From Ahrensia sp. (GTDB taxonomy: Bacteria > Pseudomonadota > Alphaproteobacteria > Rhizobiales > Rhizobiaceae), in assembly GCA_003233475.1 (NCBI GenBank), contig QILU01000174.1, positions 1 to 8,239 of the forward strand: a stretch of DNA of 8,239 nucleotides, given 5' to 3'. Below, in pieces: positions 1 to 7,437 of this stretch. Position 1 is the first letter of the stretch, and every line of letters starts with the position of its first letter. The notes beneath the pieces were generated by a model. The model was given only the letters and a program-made list of their open reading frames with translations. It did no database searches and had not been told where the DNA came from. The translations under genes and the position numbers were made by a program.

Positions 1-38
1 AACGCAATTACCAGACTCATACCCAAAGCGAGCGCCAT
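1..38 (-). CDS. Possible start of the next gene after bamD, cut by the window edge
   Basis: After bamD ends there are 58 nt and then an ATG at 36-38 (minus strand). It opens a frame reading MALALGMSLVIA to the window edge. This is hydrophobic, like the start of a signal peptide or membrane protein. An in-frame TAG lies a few codons upstream and no clear Shine-Dalgarno sequence precedes the ATG. A second ATG at 46-48 opens another frame (MLVHGARFGYESG). In many alphaproteobacteria recN follows bamD, but neither frame looks like a RecN N-terminus. About 13 codons are too few to identify a gene, and this may be non-coding. Confidence 0.15.
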   Translation of the reverse strand, partial: MALALGMSLVIA

Positions 39-96
39 GAACCAGCATGTTTGCGCTTTGTACTATGCATTTTTTTGAAGTCTAATGTGGACGGAA

Positions 97-960
97 TTAA
101 GTACCGACGATCTTACGAGCAGCTTTTGATATCCATGACCCCTGATTTTCCAGTGGCCGCAGACCACCTTTTTCCAGTAGCGCATAGGAATCCTTATACC
201 ATTGACTTTCAGGGAAATTGAGACCCAACACAGCCGCCGCGGTTTGCGCCTCTGAAGTCAGACCCAGCGCATAATATGATTCTGTTAATCGGGCCAAAGC
301 TTCTTCAATATGCCGAGTGTCTTCAAAACGCTCAACGACATGCTTATAACGGTTTATCGCAGCCAGATATTCATTTCGCTCCTGATAGTAGCGCCCCACC
401 AGCATTTCTTTGCCGGCCAGTTGATCCTTGGCAATGCGCATTTTGCGCTTGGCATCCTCTACATATTCACTGTCAGGGTAACGCTCAACCAGATCATTCA
501 TCGCCCGAAGGGTATTGGTAGCCGATTTTTGATCACGGGTAACGTCGGATATTTGCCGATAGTTAGACATTCCAACCAGATAAAGGGCATAAGGAGCATC
601 TTTATTAGCAGGGTACAAAGACACAAATCGCTTACCCTGGGCAATTGCTTCAGGATACTCGCCTGAGCGATAAGCCAGGTAGGTTGTCATAATCCCGGAT
701 TTTTTAGCGTAGTTGGAATAGGGGTGCTGGCGATCCAGTTTTTGGAACTTTCGCTTGGCTTGCGCCACATCTCCGGCATCAATATTTGCCAGAGCTTCGT
801 TATAAAGCTGATCAGCAGGAACAGTAGGCTCAACAAATGAGTTGATATCCTGATCCGTAGCGCAAGCCCCCAAAAACAATGCCCCGGAAACAGCGATGAC
901 ACCTGCAATGCGGCCAAATCCACCGGAATGGGTTTCAGCTATATTCACCTTTTTTGCCAT
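97..960 (-). CDS. bamD: Outer-membrane assembly lipoprotein BamD (ComL/YfiO family)
   Basis: BamD is the essential lipoprotein partner of BamA in the BAM complex, which folds beta-barrel proteins into the outer membrane. The 287-residue product has a lipoprotein signal peptide: basic start (AKK), hydrophobic stretch at about residues 18-31, and lipobox L30-G31-A32-C33. Residue +2 is Ala, not Asp, which fits Lol-dependent transfer to the outer membrane. The rest is TPR-like helical repeats typical of BamD, with motifs such as [20 protein letters not shown] near residue 52, [11 protein letters not shown] and [16 protein letters not shown]. Length is close to the family norm of about 250-290. 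The ATG at 958-960 is preceded by a weak GGGA at a suitable distance. The gene lies 176 nt after lpxC in the same direction, the usual alphaproteobacterial order. The spacer leaves room for its own promoter, but I found no convincing one. The sequence runs unbroken to a TAA at 97-99. Confidence 0.95.
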   Translation of the reverse strand: MAKKVNIAETHSGGFGRIAGVIAVSGALFLGACATDQDINSFVEPTVPADQLYNEALANIDAGDVAQAKRKFQKLDRQHPYSNYAKKSGIMTTYLAYRSGEYPEAIAQGKRFVSLYPANKDAPYALYLVGMSNYRQISDVTRDQKSATNTLRAMNDLVERYPDSEYVEDAKRKMRIAKDQLAGKEMLVGRYYQERNEYLAAINRYKHVVERFEDTRHIEEALARLTESYYALGLTSEAQTAAAVLGLNFPESQWYKDSYALLEKGGLRPLENQGSWISKAARKIVGT

Positions 961-1068
961 TTACAATTTCCCACTTGGTTGCGGTATAACTAAATTCAAT
1001 AAGAACAACGTACGCAAATCACAATCCTATTACAGTTGTATCCTTAAAACAATTCAGAAAACAACAAC

Positions 1069-1115
1069 AGTTCCGTTTTCATGGAGGCAAAATCGCACAT
1101 TTTTGTGGCGGAACT
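1069..1115 (-). terminator. Weak terminator-like inverted repeat between lpxC and bamD
   Basis: Arms AGTTCCG (1069-1075) and CGGAACT (1109-1115) are perfectly complementary. They enclose a long loop that holds a small nested hairpin, CACA-TTTT-TGTG, at 1096-1107. Read on the minus strand, the second arm is followed by a T-rich stretch (GTTGTTGTTTTC). It could end part of the lpxC transcript. The 33-nt loop and interrupted T tract make this weak, and bamD may be read through from lpxC. Confidence 0.3.
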
Positions 1116-1136
1116 TAACGGATTAATGTAAAAAGA

Positions 1137-2093
1137 TCAGCTTTTGTCAGGGGCAAAAGCTGGCGCTTTTACGGCCATCAACTCAACCCGCTGCGCAGGG
1201 CGTCCCACCGGATCCGCATCGGTCCATTCGTAATTCGATGAATCAGACAAAAGTTCCTGCAAAGCCAGTGCATTTAGCTTATGGCCACCACGGTAGGAAC
1301 GATAGCATCCCAGGATTTGAGCACCCGCAAGCGCCAGATCACCAACGGCGTCCAACGCCTTGTGGCGCACAAATTCGTCGCTGTATCGAAGTCCCTCAGG
1401 GTTTACGACATTGTTATCATCACAAATCACCACAGAATTTTCGAGACTGGAACCCAAAGCAAACCCGGCGGCCCAGTACCGCTCGACATCTTTCATAAAT
1501 CCAAAAGTGCGCGCCCGAGACAATTCTTTACGAAAGACATTCGGGGTCAAGTCACCCACAAATTTTTGGCGACCAATGATTTTTTCATCAAAATCAATCT
1601 CAACTTCAAACCGGGTGGTGTTGTGGGGTGTAAACAATCCCCAACACGGCCCCATGTCAAACCGAACTTCTTTCAACACGCGTAAATAACGACGGGAGCG
1701 ATTTTGAACCTTCAACCCGACTTGATCAATGGCGTCAACAAAAACCTCTGCGGAACCGTCCATGACAGGAACTTCATCGCTATCAAGTTCAACGAACACA
1801 TTATCAACATGCAAAGCAACCAAAGCAGCCATTAAATGTTCAACGGTCTTTACATGAACCCCCACGGGGTTACCCAAAACGGTACACAAATCGGTGGCAC
1901 CGACAGACGAAATTACAGCAGGTATATCAATTTGATTATGTGGTTCAACATCGCTTCGCTGAAAAATTATGCCCGTGTCGGCATCAGCAGGTAACAACGC
2001 AATTGAAACAGGTTTTCCGCTATGAACACCAACTCCGGAAAGATCGATACGCGCGTTAATTGTATTTTGCAAACTTAAAACTTCTGTACCCAT
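1137..2093 (-). CDS. lpxC: UDP-3-O-acyl-N-acetylglucosamine deacetylase LpxC
   Basis: LpxC is the zinc enzyme that removes acetate from UDP-3-O-acyl-GlcNAc, the committed step of lipid A synthesis, in the cytoplasm. The 318-residue product carries the family landmarks in order: GVGVHSGKPV at 20-29, VEHLMAAL with general base Glu85 and zinc ligand His86, SRARTFGF near 192-199, LENSVV near 217-222, HKALDAVGD with zinc ligands His244 and Asp248, and YRGGHKLN with catalytic His271. E. coli LpxC is 305 residues, so this copy is full length. The ATG at 2091-2093 puts the first conserved motif at the usual distance from the N-terminus. The SD is weak (GGGG followed by TATCT). A hairpin lies just upstream at 2109-2131. 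The gene stands alone after the ftsZ terminator, with a 383-nt upstream spacer, so it is probably transcribed separately from the division genes. Confidence 0.97.
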   Translation of the reverse strand: MGTEVLSLQNTINARIDLSGVGVHSGKPVSIALLPADADTGIIFQRSDVEPHNQIDIPAVISSVGATDLCTVLGNPVGVHVKTVEHLMAALVALHVDNVFVELDSDEVPVMDGSAEVFVDAIDQVGLKVQNRSRRYLRVLKEVRFDMGPCWGLFTPHNTTRFEVEIDFDEKIIGRQKFVGDLTPNVFRKELSRARTFGFMKDVERYWAAGFALGSSLENSVVICDDNNVVNPEGLRYSDEFVRHKALDAVGDLALAGAQILGCYRSYRGGHKLNALALQELLSDSSNYEWTDADPVGRPAQRVELMAVKAPAFAPDKS

Positions 2094-2108
2094 AGATACC
2101 CCAATTTC

Positions 2109-2131
2109 CCGCGATAACCAGACGCTCGCGG
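2109..2131 (-). promoter_or_regulatory. Hairpin in the lpxC mRNA leader
   Basis: CCGCGA (2109-2114) and TCGCGG (2126-2131) form a perfect 6-bp, GC-rich stem with an 11-nt loop. The hairpin ends about 15 nt before the lpxC ATG, directly before its weak SD. Its position suggests an influence on lpxC translation or mRNA stability, but that is inference from placement only. Confidence 0.35.
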
Positions 2132-2214
2132 TTGTTGTTAATTACGCTCCACACCAGGGAAGAATCTCTAAAAGCTCATTTCATTTATCACGAAACAAAG
2201 GTCTAAACACCTGT

Positions 2215-2232
2215 TTCACAATCCCCTGTGAA
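2215..2232. repeat. 18-bp palindrome upstream of lpxC
   Basis: TTCACA, six bases (ATCCCC), TGTGAA form a perfect interrupted palindrome about 120 bp upstream of lpxC. The size and symmetry suit a dimeric repressor site. I do not recognise the motif as that of a specific regulator, and a 6+6 match can occur by chance. Confidence 0.3.
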
Positions 2233-2286
2233 CTTTACTGAGTCGCCTTCCCCAGCCACTCGCTGAAAACCTACAATTCTGTACTC

Positions 2287-2295
2287 ATTATGCCA
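2287..2295 (-). promoter_or_regulatory. Candidate extended -10 promoter for lpxC
   Basis: The minus strand reads TGGCATAAT, an extended -10 (TGn) plus a five-of-six match to TATAAT. The hexamer at -35 spacing (CACCGT) is poor, which fits an extended -10 promoter. The start point would fall near 2280, giving a leader of about 190 nt. The palindrome at 2312-2335 would overlap the -35 region, where a repressor could block polymerase. Recognised by eye only. Confidence 0.35.
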
Positions 2296-2311
2296 AATCA
2301 CGGTTTCTTAC

Positions 2312-2335
2312 GGTGTGTTAACAGGTTAACAAACC
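2312..2335. promoter_or_regulatory. 24-bp operator-like palindrome with two GTTAAC cores
   Basis: GGTGTGTTAAC (2312-2322), two bases (AG), then GTTAACAAACC (2325-2335). The arms are reverse complements over 11 positions with one mismatch, and each holds the self-complementary GTTAAC. It lies between the ftsZ terminator and lpxC and overlaps the -35 position of the candidate lpxC promoter. This suggests an operator. The cognate regulator is unknown to me. It is not a CtrA box, because the spacing between the TTAA halves is 4, not 7. Confidence 0.45.
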
Positions 2336-2370
2336 CTGAATCGGTATGGCTTCACCCCTTGTTGATAAGC

Positions 2371-2414
2371 AAAAACAGGGCCGATCATGCGATAATGCAC
2401 GATCGACCTTATCA
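2371..2414 (-). terminator. Intrinsic terminator after ftsZ
   Basis: On the minus strand, 12-nt arms GGTCGATCGTGC and GCATGATCGGCC (2397-2408 and 2379-2390) pair fully with two G-U wobbles around a 6-nt loop. They are followed by CTGTTTTT (T run at 2371-2375). The hairpin starts about 60 nt after the ftsZ stop. Outer GATAAG/CTTATC complements (2364-2369, 2409-2414) could lengthen an alternative structure. It is the clearest terminator in the window and marks the end of the ddl-ftsQ-ftsA-ftsZ transcript. Confidence 0.7.
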
Positions 2415-2476
2415 ATTTGTAAACCATCAATTTTCAACAACCATAACCAATAAAAACCGATGGAAATGGTTAATAA

Positions 2477-4165
2477 TTAATTTGCCTGACGTCGGAGGAA
2501 TGCCGGAATATCCAGTTGATCTTCTTCACTGGCGGCACGGGTTGGTATTGCCTGGCGACCATGAATATCCAATGTACCATTGCGCGGTGGTGCGTAAGGG
2601 TTATTGTCCTCTCGCGCAGCTGGTGCTGGCGCGGGTGAAGGTGTCGTAATTTCGGCTTGCTTCTCTTCACTTGAAACAACAGGTTTGGTAACAGGAGTTC
2701 CGCTTGAAGACGATCCGCCAAGCCCTGTTGCCAACCGTTTAAGCAATCCCATGGGTCCATTATCGCTTTCCCCACTCGGCTTAGAAGAATCAGCAGCCAC
2801 TTGTTTTTGTACCACCTGAGGAAAATCCTCAATCGCAGGCATGCCGTCTTGAGCCGCCGCCGGAATTGTCACCGGAGCGATATCCTCAGCCACAGGAATT
2901 TCAATTTGCTCTTCAAGTGCTGATTGGAAATCCTCATCGGAAATCGGATCCGCAAAATCGGCACTTTCAGGTTCAAAAGGAACAGCGTGGGCTGGGCGCT
3001 CTATTTGAATTGATGGAGCCGAAGTATTTGCCGGTTCTTCTTCGGCAGGAGCTTCAATGCTTGAAGCAGATCCTTCGCTGGAAACAACAGAAGCTGCATC
3101 ATCGGCAACCAAAGCACCCGAGCGCGCCAACGCAGATTGGCGAAGACGTTCAGCCGCATCATTCATGCGCTGGGTATTTGGCAAGGCAGCCACACTGCCT
3201 TCGCTGTCAATACCGGTCGCTACAACAGAGACACGAATAATACCCTCAAGGCTTTCGTCAAAGGTGGCGCCAAGGATGATATTTGCATCCGCATCCACTT
3301 CCTCACGAATGCGGGTTGCGGCTTCATCCACTTCAAACAATGTCATATCACGGCCACCAGTAATGGAAATCAACAATCCTTGTGAACCCGCCATCGAAAC
3401 TTCATCAAGCAACGGGTTGGAAATTGCCGCTTCAGCCGCAGCCATTGCACGGCCTTCACCGGAAGCTTCTCCTGTACCCATCATAGCCCGGCCCATTTCA
3501 CGCATAACAGAGCGCACATCGGCAAAATCCAGATTGATCAAACCTTCTTTGACCATCAGATCGGTAATACAAGCCACACCAGAATAAAGCACCTGGTCCG
3601 CCATTGAAAATGCATCGGCGAAAGTTGTTTTATCGTTGGCCACCCGGAATAAATTTTGATTGGGAATGACGATCAATGTATCGACATTCTTTTGCAGCTC
3701 CACGATGCCATCTTCTGCCAGGGTCATCCGCCGTTTGCCTTCAAAAGAAAACGGTTTTGTCACGACACCGACAGTCAATATTCCAGCGTCCCGCGCAGCA
3801 CGCGCAACCACGGGCGCTGCCCCGGTTCCGGTTCCGCCACCCATTCCAGCCGTAATAAAAGCCATATGGGTTCCAGAGAGATGATCAACAATCTCATCAA
3901 TACATTCTTGAGCTGCAGCCGCGCCAACTTCCGGCTCGGAGCCGGCTCCAAGACCTTCCGTGACCTGAACACCCATTTGAATGATCCGTTCGGCTTTTGA
4001 CATGGTCAAAGCCTGGGCATCGGTATTTGCAACCACAAAATCGACCCCATCAAGACCGGAGGCAATCATGTTGTTCACGGCATTGCCACCGCCACCACCA
4101 ACACCAAATACGGTGATACGGGGTTTCAGCTCTGTGATATCAGGCTTGTGTAAATTTAGTGTCAT
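2477..4165 (-). CDS. ftsZ: Cell division GTPase FtsZ
   Basis: FtsZ is the tubulin homologue that polymerises into the Z ring and recruits the divisome at midcell. The 562-residue product has the GTP-binding [10 protein letters not shown] loop (23-32), the tubulin signature GMGGGTGTG (107-115) and the T7 synergy loop NLDFADVR (211-218), with Asp213 and Asp216 completing GTP hydrolysis in the neighbouring subunit. The core runs to about residue 320. A long acidic, Pro/Ala/Ser-rich linker follows (about 321-549), with a small hydrophobic-basic island [14 protein letters not shown] (470-483). The C-terminal peptide [12 protein letters not shown] (551-562) binds FtsA and other partners. E. coli FtsZ is 383 residues; the extra length is linker, as usual in rhizobial FtsZ. 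A GAGG SD sits 8 nt before the ATG. The gene follows ftsA by 59 nt and ends at a terminator. I see no truncation or frameshift. Confidence 0.99.
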   Translation of the reverse strand: MTLNLHKPDITELKPRITVFGVGGGGGNAVNNMIASGLDGVDFVVANTDAQALTMSKAERIIQMGVQVTEGLGAGSEPEVGAAAAQECIDEIVDHLSGTHMAFITAGMGGGTGTGAAPVVARAARDAGILTVGVVTKPFSFEGKRRMTLAEDGIVELQKNVDTLIVIPNQNLFRVANDKTTFADAFSMADQVLYSGVACITDLMVKEGLINLDFADVRSVMREMGRAMMGTGEASGEGRAMAAAEAAISNPLLDEVSMAGSQGLLISITGGRDMTLFEVDEAATRIREEVDADANIILGATFDESLEGIIRVSVVATGIDSEGSVAALPNTQRMNDAAERLRQSALARSGALVADDAASVVSSEGSASSIEAPAEEEPANTSAPSIQIERPAHAVPFEPESADFADPISDEDFQSALEEQIEIPVAEDIAPVTIPAAAQDGMPAIEDFPQVVQKQVAADSSKPSGESDNGPMGLLKRLATGLGGSSSSGTPVTKPVVSSEEKQAEITTPSPAPAPAAREDNNPYAPPRNGTLDIHGRQAIPTRAASEEDQLDIPAFLRRQAN

Positions 4166-4199
4166 GGTTCAGTCCTCGGTTAGATCATTAGTACTGTGT

Positions 4200-4214
4200 C
4201 CCGCAATCTACGGG
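4200..4214 (-). repeat. Small hairpin between ftsA and ftsZ
   Basis: CCCGTA-GAT-TGCGGG on the minus strand forms a 6-bp stem (one G-U wobble) with a 3-nt loop, about 10 nt after the ftsA stop. No T tract follows, so it should not terminate. It could mark a processing or stability site between ftsA and ftsZ, or be chance. Confidence 0.25.
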
Positions 4215-4224
4215 AGAGGTGGAG

Positions 4225-5556
4225 TTAAAAGCTTTCTTTCAGCCAGCGACCCATTCTTGCGAATGTTCCGCCACCTGCATTAAGGAATAAATTGGATACG
4301 CCAGATGAACGTTCGACATATTCAATACCGGCAATTTGCGGATATATAAGCAGCCCAACGGCAGCAGAAAATGCCGGCCCCTTGGCTGTTTTCGGCAGGC
4401 CGGAAACCCCCATGGGGCGGCCAAGCCGAATATTTGCATCCAACACCCGGGCGGCAATCTCGCTGACACCTGGCAATTGGCTTGCCCCTCCAGTCAGCAC
4501 AATGCGCTTGCCAACTGCCCCGGCAAAACCGGAACGGTTGATACGCTCGCGCACAAATTCAAACGTTTCTTCAATTCTGGGGCGAATTATTTGCGCCACC
4601 TGCGAAACCGAAACCTGATAAGGCATCGCATGGGGATCATCACCAATTGGAGGAACAGAAACCATCTCCCCGTCATCCATCTGGGCATTGCTGGCCTTGC
4701 CGTGCAGTACTTTCAACCGTTCGGCATCTGCCACCGGGGTGGAAAGAACCCTCGCAAGATCCATCGTCACGTGATTTCCGCCAACCGCCACCGCATCTGC
4801 AAAAACCAGACGGCCATTCATGAAGATAGAAACAGAAGTGGTTCCGCCACCCATATCAACACAGGCACATCCCATTCGCGCCTCATCATCAACCAGCGCC
4901 GCAAGGCCGGAAGCGTAAGGGGCCGCCACCATTCCCGCCACGGGCAAGTGCGAGCGATTGATGCAGTTTTCCAAATTCAGCAAAGGTGCCTGATCAGCAC
5001 TCACCACATGCATATCGACCCCAAGCTCCTGCCCCACCATGGAAACCGGGTCTTGGATGCCGTGCTCAGAATCCAACGTATAACCGATGGGAAGCGCGTG
5101 CAGGGTGGAACGCCCTTCCTGCTCAGCATGTTCATGCCCGGCAGCCAAAACCGCCTTCACATCACCACGTTCAACTTCGCGCCCACCCAAAGTTATGCTT
5201 GAAGAAAAAGTATCGCTGCCAATCCGCCCGGCGCTTACCGCCAGGATCAAAGAATCCACTGTCAGCCCTGCAGAGCGCTCGGCGCTATCCACCGCCAGCC
5301 GCAAGGACTTCTCCGCCTCATCCATATCCACAACAACCCCGGACTTGATGCCGCGAGAGCGCTGATATCCAAAGCCCAGAATTTCAATCGAATGAGAACG
5401 GCCCGGTAAAATGGCGCTTCCCTCTTTCGGCCGGAGTTGCGCAATCATGCAACAAACTTTCGAACTCCCCACATCCAGTACGGAAACAATCGTTGAACGC
5501 CCTGTAGACAGGCGCTCCACGCGGGGAATATCAGCTGATGGGCGGAATATACTCAT
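4225..5556 (-). CDS. ftsA: Cell division actin-like ATPase FtsA
   Basis: FtsA is an actin-fold ATPase that tethers FtsZ filaments to the inner membrane and signals to later divisome proteins. The 443-residue product has the phosphate-1 motif VLDVGSSKVCCMIA (26-39), the FtsA-specific 1C subdomain replacing actin 1B (about 108-190), phosphate-2 CVDMGGGTTSVSIF (232-245) and the adenosine motif TGGASQLPGV (355-364). The C-terminus FARMGRWLKESF (432-443) is an amphipathic membrane-targeting helix. E. coli FtsA is 420 residues; part of the difference is an extended N-terminus before the first beta strand, as in rhizobial homologues. The ATG overlaps the ftsQ stop in an ATGA tetranucleotide (5553-5556), so translation is probably coupled. 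An SD-like AAGGCGG lies 8-14 nt upstream, inside ftsQ. ftsZ follows after 59 nt. Confidence 0.98.
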   Translation of the reverse strand: MSIFRPSADIPRVERLSTGRSTIVSVLDVGSSKVCCMIAQLRPKEGSAILPGRSHSIEILGFGYQRSRGIKSGVVVDMDEAEKSLRLAVDSAERSAGLTVDSLILAVSAGRIGSDTFSSSITLGGREVERGDVKAVLAAGHEHAEQEGRSTLHALPIGYTLDSEHGIQDPVSMVGQELGVDMHVVSADQAPLLNLENCINRSHLPVAGMVAAPYASGLAALVDDEARMGCACVDMGGGTTSVSIFMNGRLVFADAVAVGGNHVTMDLARVLSTPVADAERLKVLHGKASNAQMDDGEMVSVPPIGDDPHAMPYQVSVSQVAQIIRPRIEETFEFVRERINRSGFAGAVGKRIVLTGGASQLPGVSEIAARVLDANIRLGRPMGVSGLPKTAKGPAFSAAVGLLIYPQIAGIEYVERSSGVSNLFLNAGGGTFARMGRWLKESF

Positions 5557-6503
5557 AGTTTTCGATCCGCCTTTTTCATTGCCTTCAAACGGGTGCTGAC
5601 AAATTCAGCCCGTGTTTTTGCTGCCACCGGTTCCAACCGCAACACAATCCGATCATCAAGACGCATGTCGATAACGTTGATCTCGCGTTCAAAAATTCTC
5701 TCTTCGCTGGCCAATTCAGCGACCTGTTTCAGGGCACGTTCCGCCCCATATTCAGGCAATTTGATGCGAATACCGTTGTTTAGCTCAATATCCCAGCGCC
5801 GCCCGGCCACACGCACATAAGAAGCCACCCGCCCCGCCAGTACCGGAAATTTAGCCGCCAGAGGGAGTATTTCATTCGCGCTTTCCGGCGCCCCTTCACC
5901 AACCAGGTGAGGCAAATAGAAAAAGCGATTGCTGATTAAGTCAGCGATCCCAAATTTCGCAATTTCCACCCCGGTTTTTCCAACAACTGTGAGACGATCC
6001 TTAAGCTGCCAAACGGCCATAGCGCGTTTTTCAACTAAAGAGACGGTCAATTTTCCCGGATAGACCTTGCGAATGGCCACATCGTTTACCCAGGGCAATA
6101 GCAACACCCGTGCACGGGCTTCACTGGCGTTAAATCCTACAAGAGAGCCGCCTACTCCAAGGGCGCGGAAAACTTCGCGCTCCTGCGTCTCCACCTGACC
6201 GGTAATAACTATATCGGTTGCCTTCAATCCAAAAGTTGCAGCGGTTCCTGAAATAAATGCCGGGCCGGACCCGCCGACCGCCAATCCGTAAAACCAGCTG
6301 CCCACAATAAAAGCCAAAGCCAGCCCATGGCCTACGCCGCTCCTCAATTTTGGAAGCGATTCAATAAACCGCACCAGGGAACGTTTCCTCATGCGCACCG
6401 ACAGGGGAACAAATGAAGCGTCAACCGGCGCAACCCTGTGCCGACTTAAATTTTGTCTATCAATCTCGTTTAACGACGACAACTCGCGTCCTCCACAATC
6501 CAT
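5553..6503 (-). CDS. ftsQ: Cell division protein FtsQ
   Basis: FtsQ is a bitopic inner-membrane protein that links cytoplasmic and periplasmic divisome parts (FtsB/FtsL partners). From the ATG at 6501-6503 the product is 316 residues: a basic cytoplasmic tail (RMRKRSLVR near 37-45), one transmembrane helix (about 57-78), a POTRA domain (about 91-160; VVITG-like strand at 98-102, [25 protein letters not shown] at 135-160 in two blocks) and the FtsQ C-terminal beta domain with [17 protein letters not shown]. The ATG has no good SD. An in-frame TTG at 6480-6482 has GGAGG exactly 7 nt upstream (6490-6494) and would give 309 residues, so the true start may be the TTG. ftsQ overlaps the end of ddl by 34 nt (ATG) or 13 nt (TTG), and ftsA by 4 nt. 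Both overlaps point to coupled translation. Confidence 0.93.
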   Translation of the reverse strand: MDCGGRELSSLNEIDRQNLSRHRVAPVDASFVPLSVRMRKRSLVRFIESLPKLRSGVGHGLALAFIVGSWFYGLAVGGSGPAFISGTAATFGLKATDIVITGQVETQEREVFRALGVGGSLVGFNASEARARVLLLPWVNDVAIRKVYPGKLTVSLVEKRAMAVWQLKDRLTVVGKTGVEIAKFGIADLISNRFFYLPHLVGEGAPESANEILPLAAKFPVLAGRVASYVRVAGRRWDIELNNGIRIKLPEYGAERALKQVAELASEERIFEREINVIDMRLDDRIVLRLEPVAAKTRAEFVSTRLKAMKKADRKL

Positions 6504-7390
6504 CTAAGCAATTCGCCAAATGAATGACCCGCATGCTGGGCCAGTTCCGGCAATAATGATGTGGGTGTCATGCCCGGCTGAGTATTTACTTCCAACCAGA
6601 TCAATTCGCCCGTCCCGTTTACGCGATCATCCAACCGGAAGTCAGAACGGGAAACTCCGCGACATCCGATGGCTTCATGCGCCTTCAAAGACAGTGTCTG
6701 AATCTTTTGGTAAATATTTGGTAAAATATCGGCAGGAAGGACGTGTTTTGACCCACCTTCGCTGTATTTTGCGTCATAGTCGTAGAAACTATCCCCCATT
6801 GGAAGGATTTCGGTCACTCCAAGGGCCACATCTCCCATCACCGCACAGGTCAATTCACGCCCAAAAACGAATCGCTCCACCATGACTGTGTCCCCATAAG
6901 GCCAGTCATCCGAGTATAATTCCTGCGGTGGGTTCGAGCGATCCTCCCCCACAATCAAAACCCCAAAGCTCGACCCCTCGGTTACCGGCTTCACCACATA
7001 AGGAGGTTTCATTACATGTTTTTTTGCCGCCTCCAACCGATGCATAACCTTGGCTTCCGCAACCGGAACCCCCACCCGCCGCACAAGTGTTTTAGCCCGC
7101 TCTTTATCCATCGCCAAAGCCGAAGCCATGACACCGGAATGGGTATAGGGAATATCGAGATATTCAAGAATGCCTTGAACCATCCCGTCTTCGCCAAAGG
7201 GGCCGTGGAGGGCGTTAAGCGCCACATCAGGTTTTAGTTTTGAAAGCACTTCAGAAACATTGCGATCCACATCGACCCGCGTAACCTTATACCCTTCGGC
7301 CTCAAGCGCATCTGCACAGGCATTACCGGACGATAAGCTAACCGGCCGTTCAGACGACCAGCCGCCCATCAGGACAGCAACATGTGTCAT
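6470..7390 (-). CDS. ddl: D-alanine--D-alanine ligase
   Basis: Ddl is the cytoplasmic ATP-grasp enzyme that joins two D-alanines for the end of the peptidoglycan stem peptide, then used by MurF. The 306-residue product matches E. coli DdlB (306). The N-terminal domain has [14 protein letters not shown] with substrate-binding Glu14 (Glu15 in E. coli). [10 protein letters not shown] (60-69) and MDKERAK (94-100) follow. The ATP-grasp part has [13 protein letters not shown] with Ser140, FYDYDAKY with Tyr209 (equivalent to Tyr216, the D-Ala rather than D-lactate type), DFRLDD, and the metal-binding [11 protein letters not shown] with Glu and Asn. The ATG at 7388-7390 has AGGAG 9 nt upstream. ddl leads a compact ddl-ftsQ-ftsA-ftsZ block. 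Unlike the tight genes after it, it stands 275 nt from murB, with its own candidate promoter (7491-7519) and a leader hairpin covering its SD. Confidence 0.97.
   Translation of the reverse strand: MTHVAVLMGGWSSERPVSLSSGNACADALEAEGYKVTRVDVDRNVSEVLSKLKPDVALNALHGPFGEDGMVQGILEYLDIPYTHSGVMASALAMDKERAKTLVRRVGVPVAEAKVMHRLEAAKKHVMKPPYVVKPVTEGSSFGVLIVGEDRSNPPQELYSDDWPYGDTVMVERFVFGRELTCAVMGDVALGVTEILPMGDSFYDYDAKYSEGGSKHVLPADILPNIYQKIQTLSLKAHEAIGCRGVSRSDFRLDDRVNGTGELIWLEVNTQPGMTPTSLLPELAQHAGHSFGELLRWIVEDASCRR
6490..6494 (-). promoter_or_regulatory. Shine-Dalgarno GGAGG that may set a TTG start for ftsQ
   Basis: The minus strand reads GGAGG-ACGCGAG-TTG, a strong SD at 7-nt spacing from an in-frame TTG (6480-6482) inside the overlap with the ddl 3' end. 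The upstream ATG (6501-6503) has only a weak GGCGA. The SD lies within the last ddl codons, so ribosomes finishing ddl could reload here. Confidence 0.5.
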
Positions 7391-7399
7391 TCAAACTGT

Positions 7400-7437
7400 C
7401 TCCTGTTTCCCCGGCAGGTGTAGAAGAATCACAGGAG
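7400..7437 (-). promoter_or_regulatory. Hairpin that can mask the ddl Shine-Dalgarno
   Basis: In the ddl leader, CTCCTGT (complement of 7431-7437) pairs perfectly over 7 nt with ACAGGAG (complement of 7400-7406), the ddl SD itself. The loop is 24 nt. The SD could thus be closed in the free mRNA and open when bound by a ribosome or trans factor. Only the complementarity is seen; regulation is inferred. Such pairing arises easily because any CCTCC-like stretch complements an SD. Confidence 0.35.

Larger units (their letters stand above)
2094..2476. other. 383-nt spacer between ftsZ and lpxC
   Basis: No coding frame here resembles a protein. In minus-strand order it holds the ftsZ terminator (2371-2414), a 24-bp GTTAAC palindrome (2312-2335), an extended -10 candidate (2287-2295), an 18-bp TTCACA/TGTGAA palindrome (2215-2232) and a leader hairpin (2109-2131). 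Three GANTC sites (2162, 2240, 2338) are scattered through it. A 119-codon plus-strand frame starting at 2290 runs into the antisense of ftsZ and looks spurious. Confidence 0.8.

Noticed and set aside
24..76. Plus-strand terminator (CAAAGCG/CGCTTTG arms, T run at 70-76)
   Set aside because: The loop is 23 nt and the T run begins 9 nt after the stem, so it does not fit an intrinsic terminator. No plus-strand gene is visible to need it.
310..666. Plus-strand open frames opposite bamD, and similar ones opposite ftsZ and lpxC
   Set aside because: They have no family resemblance and lie fully antisense to strongly recognised genes.
2312..2335. CtrA box (TTAA-N7-TTAA)
   Set aside because: The TTAA halves are separated by 4 bases, not 7. 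I also found no correct box upstream of ddl.
4336..5202. A 288-codon open frame on the plus strand opposite ftsA
   Set aside because: It is antisense to ftsA, is rich in His/Arg/Asn with no recognisable domain, and has no SD. It is a by-product of ftsA codon usage.
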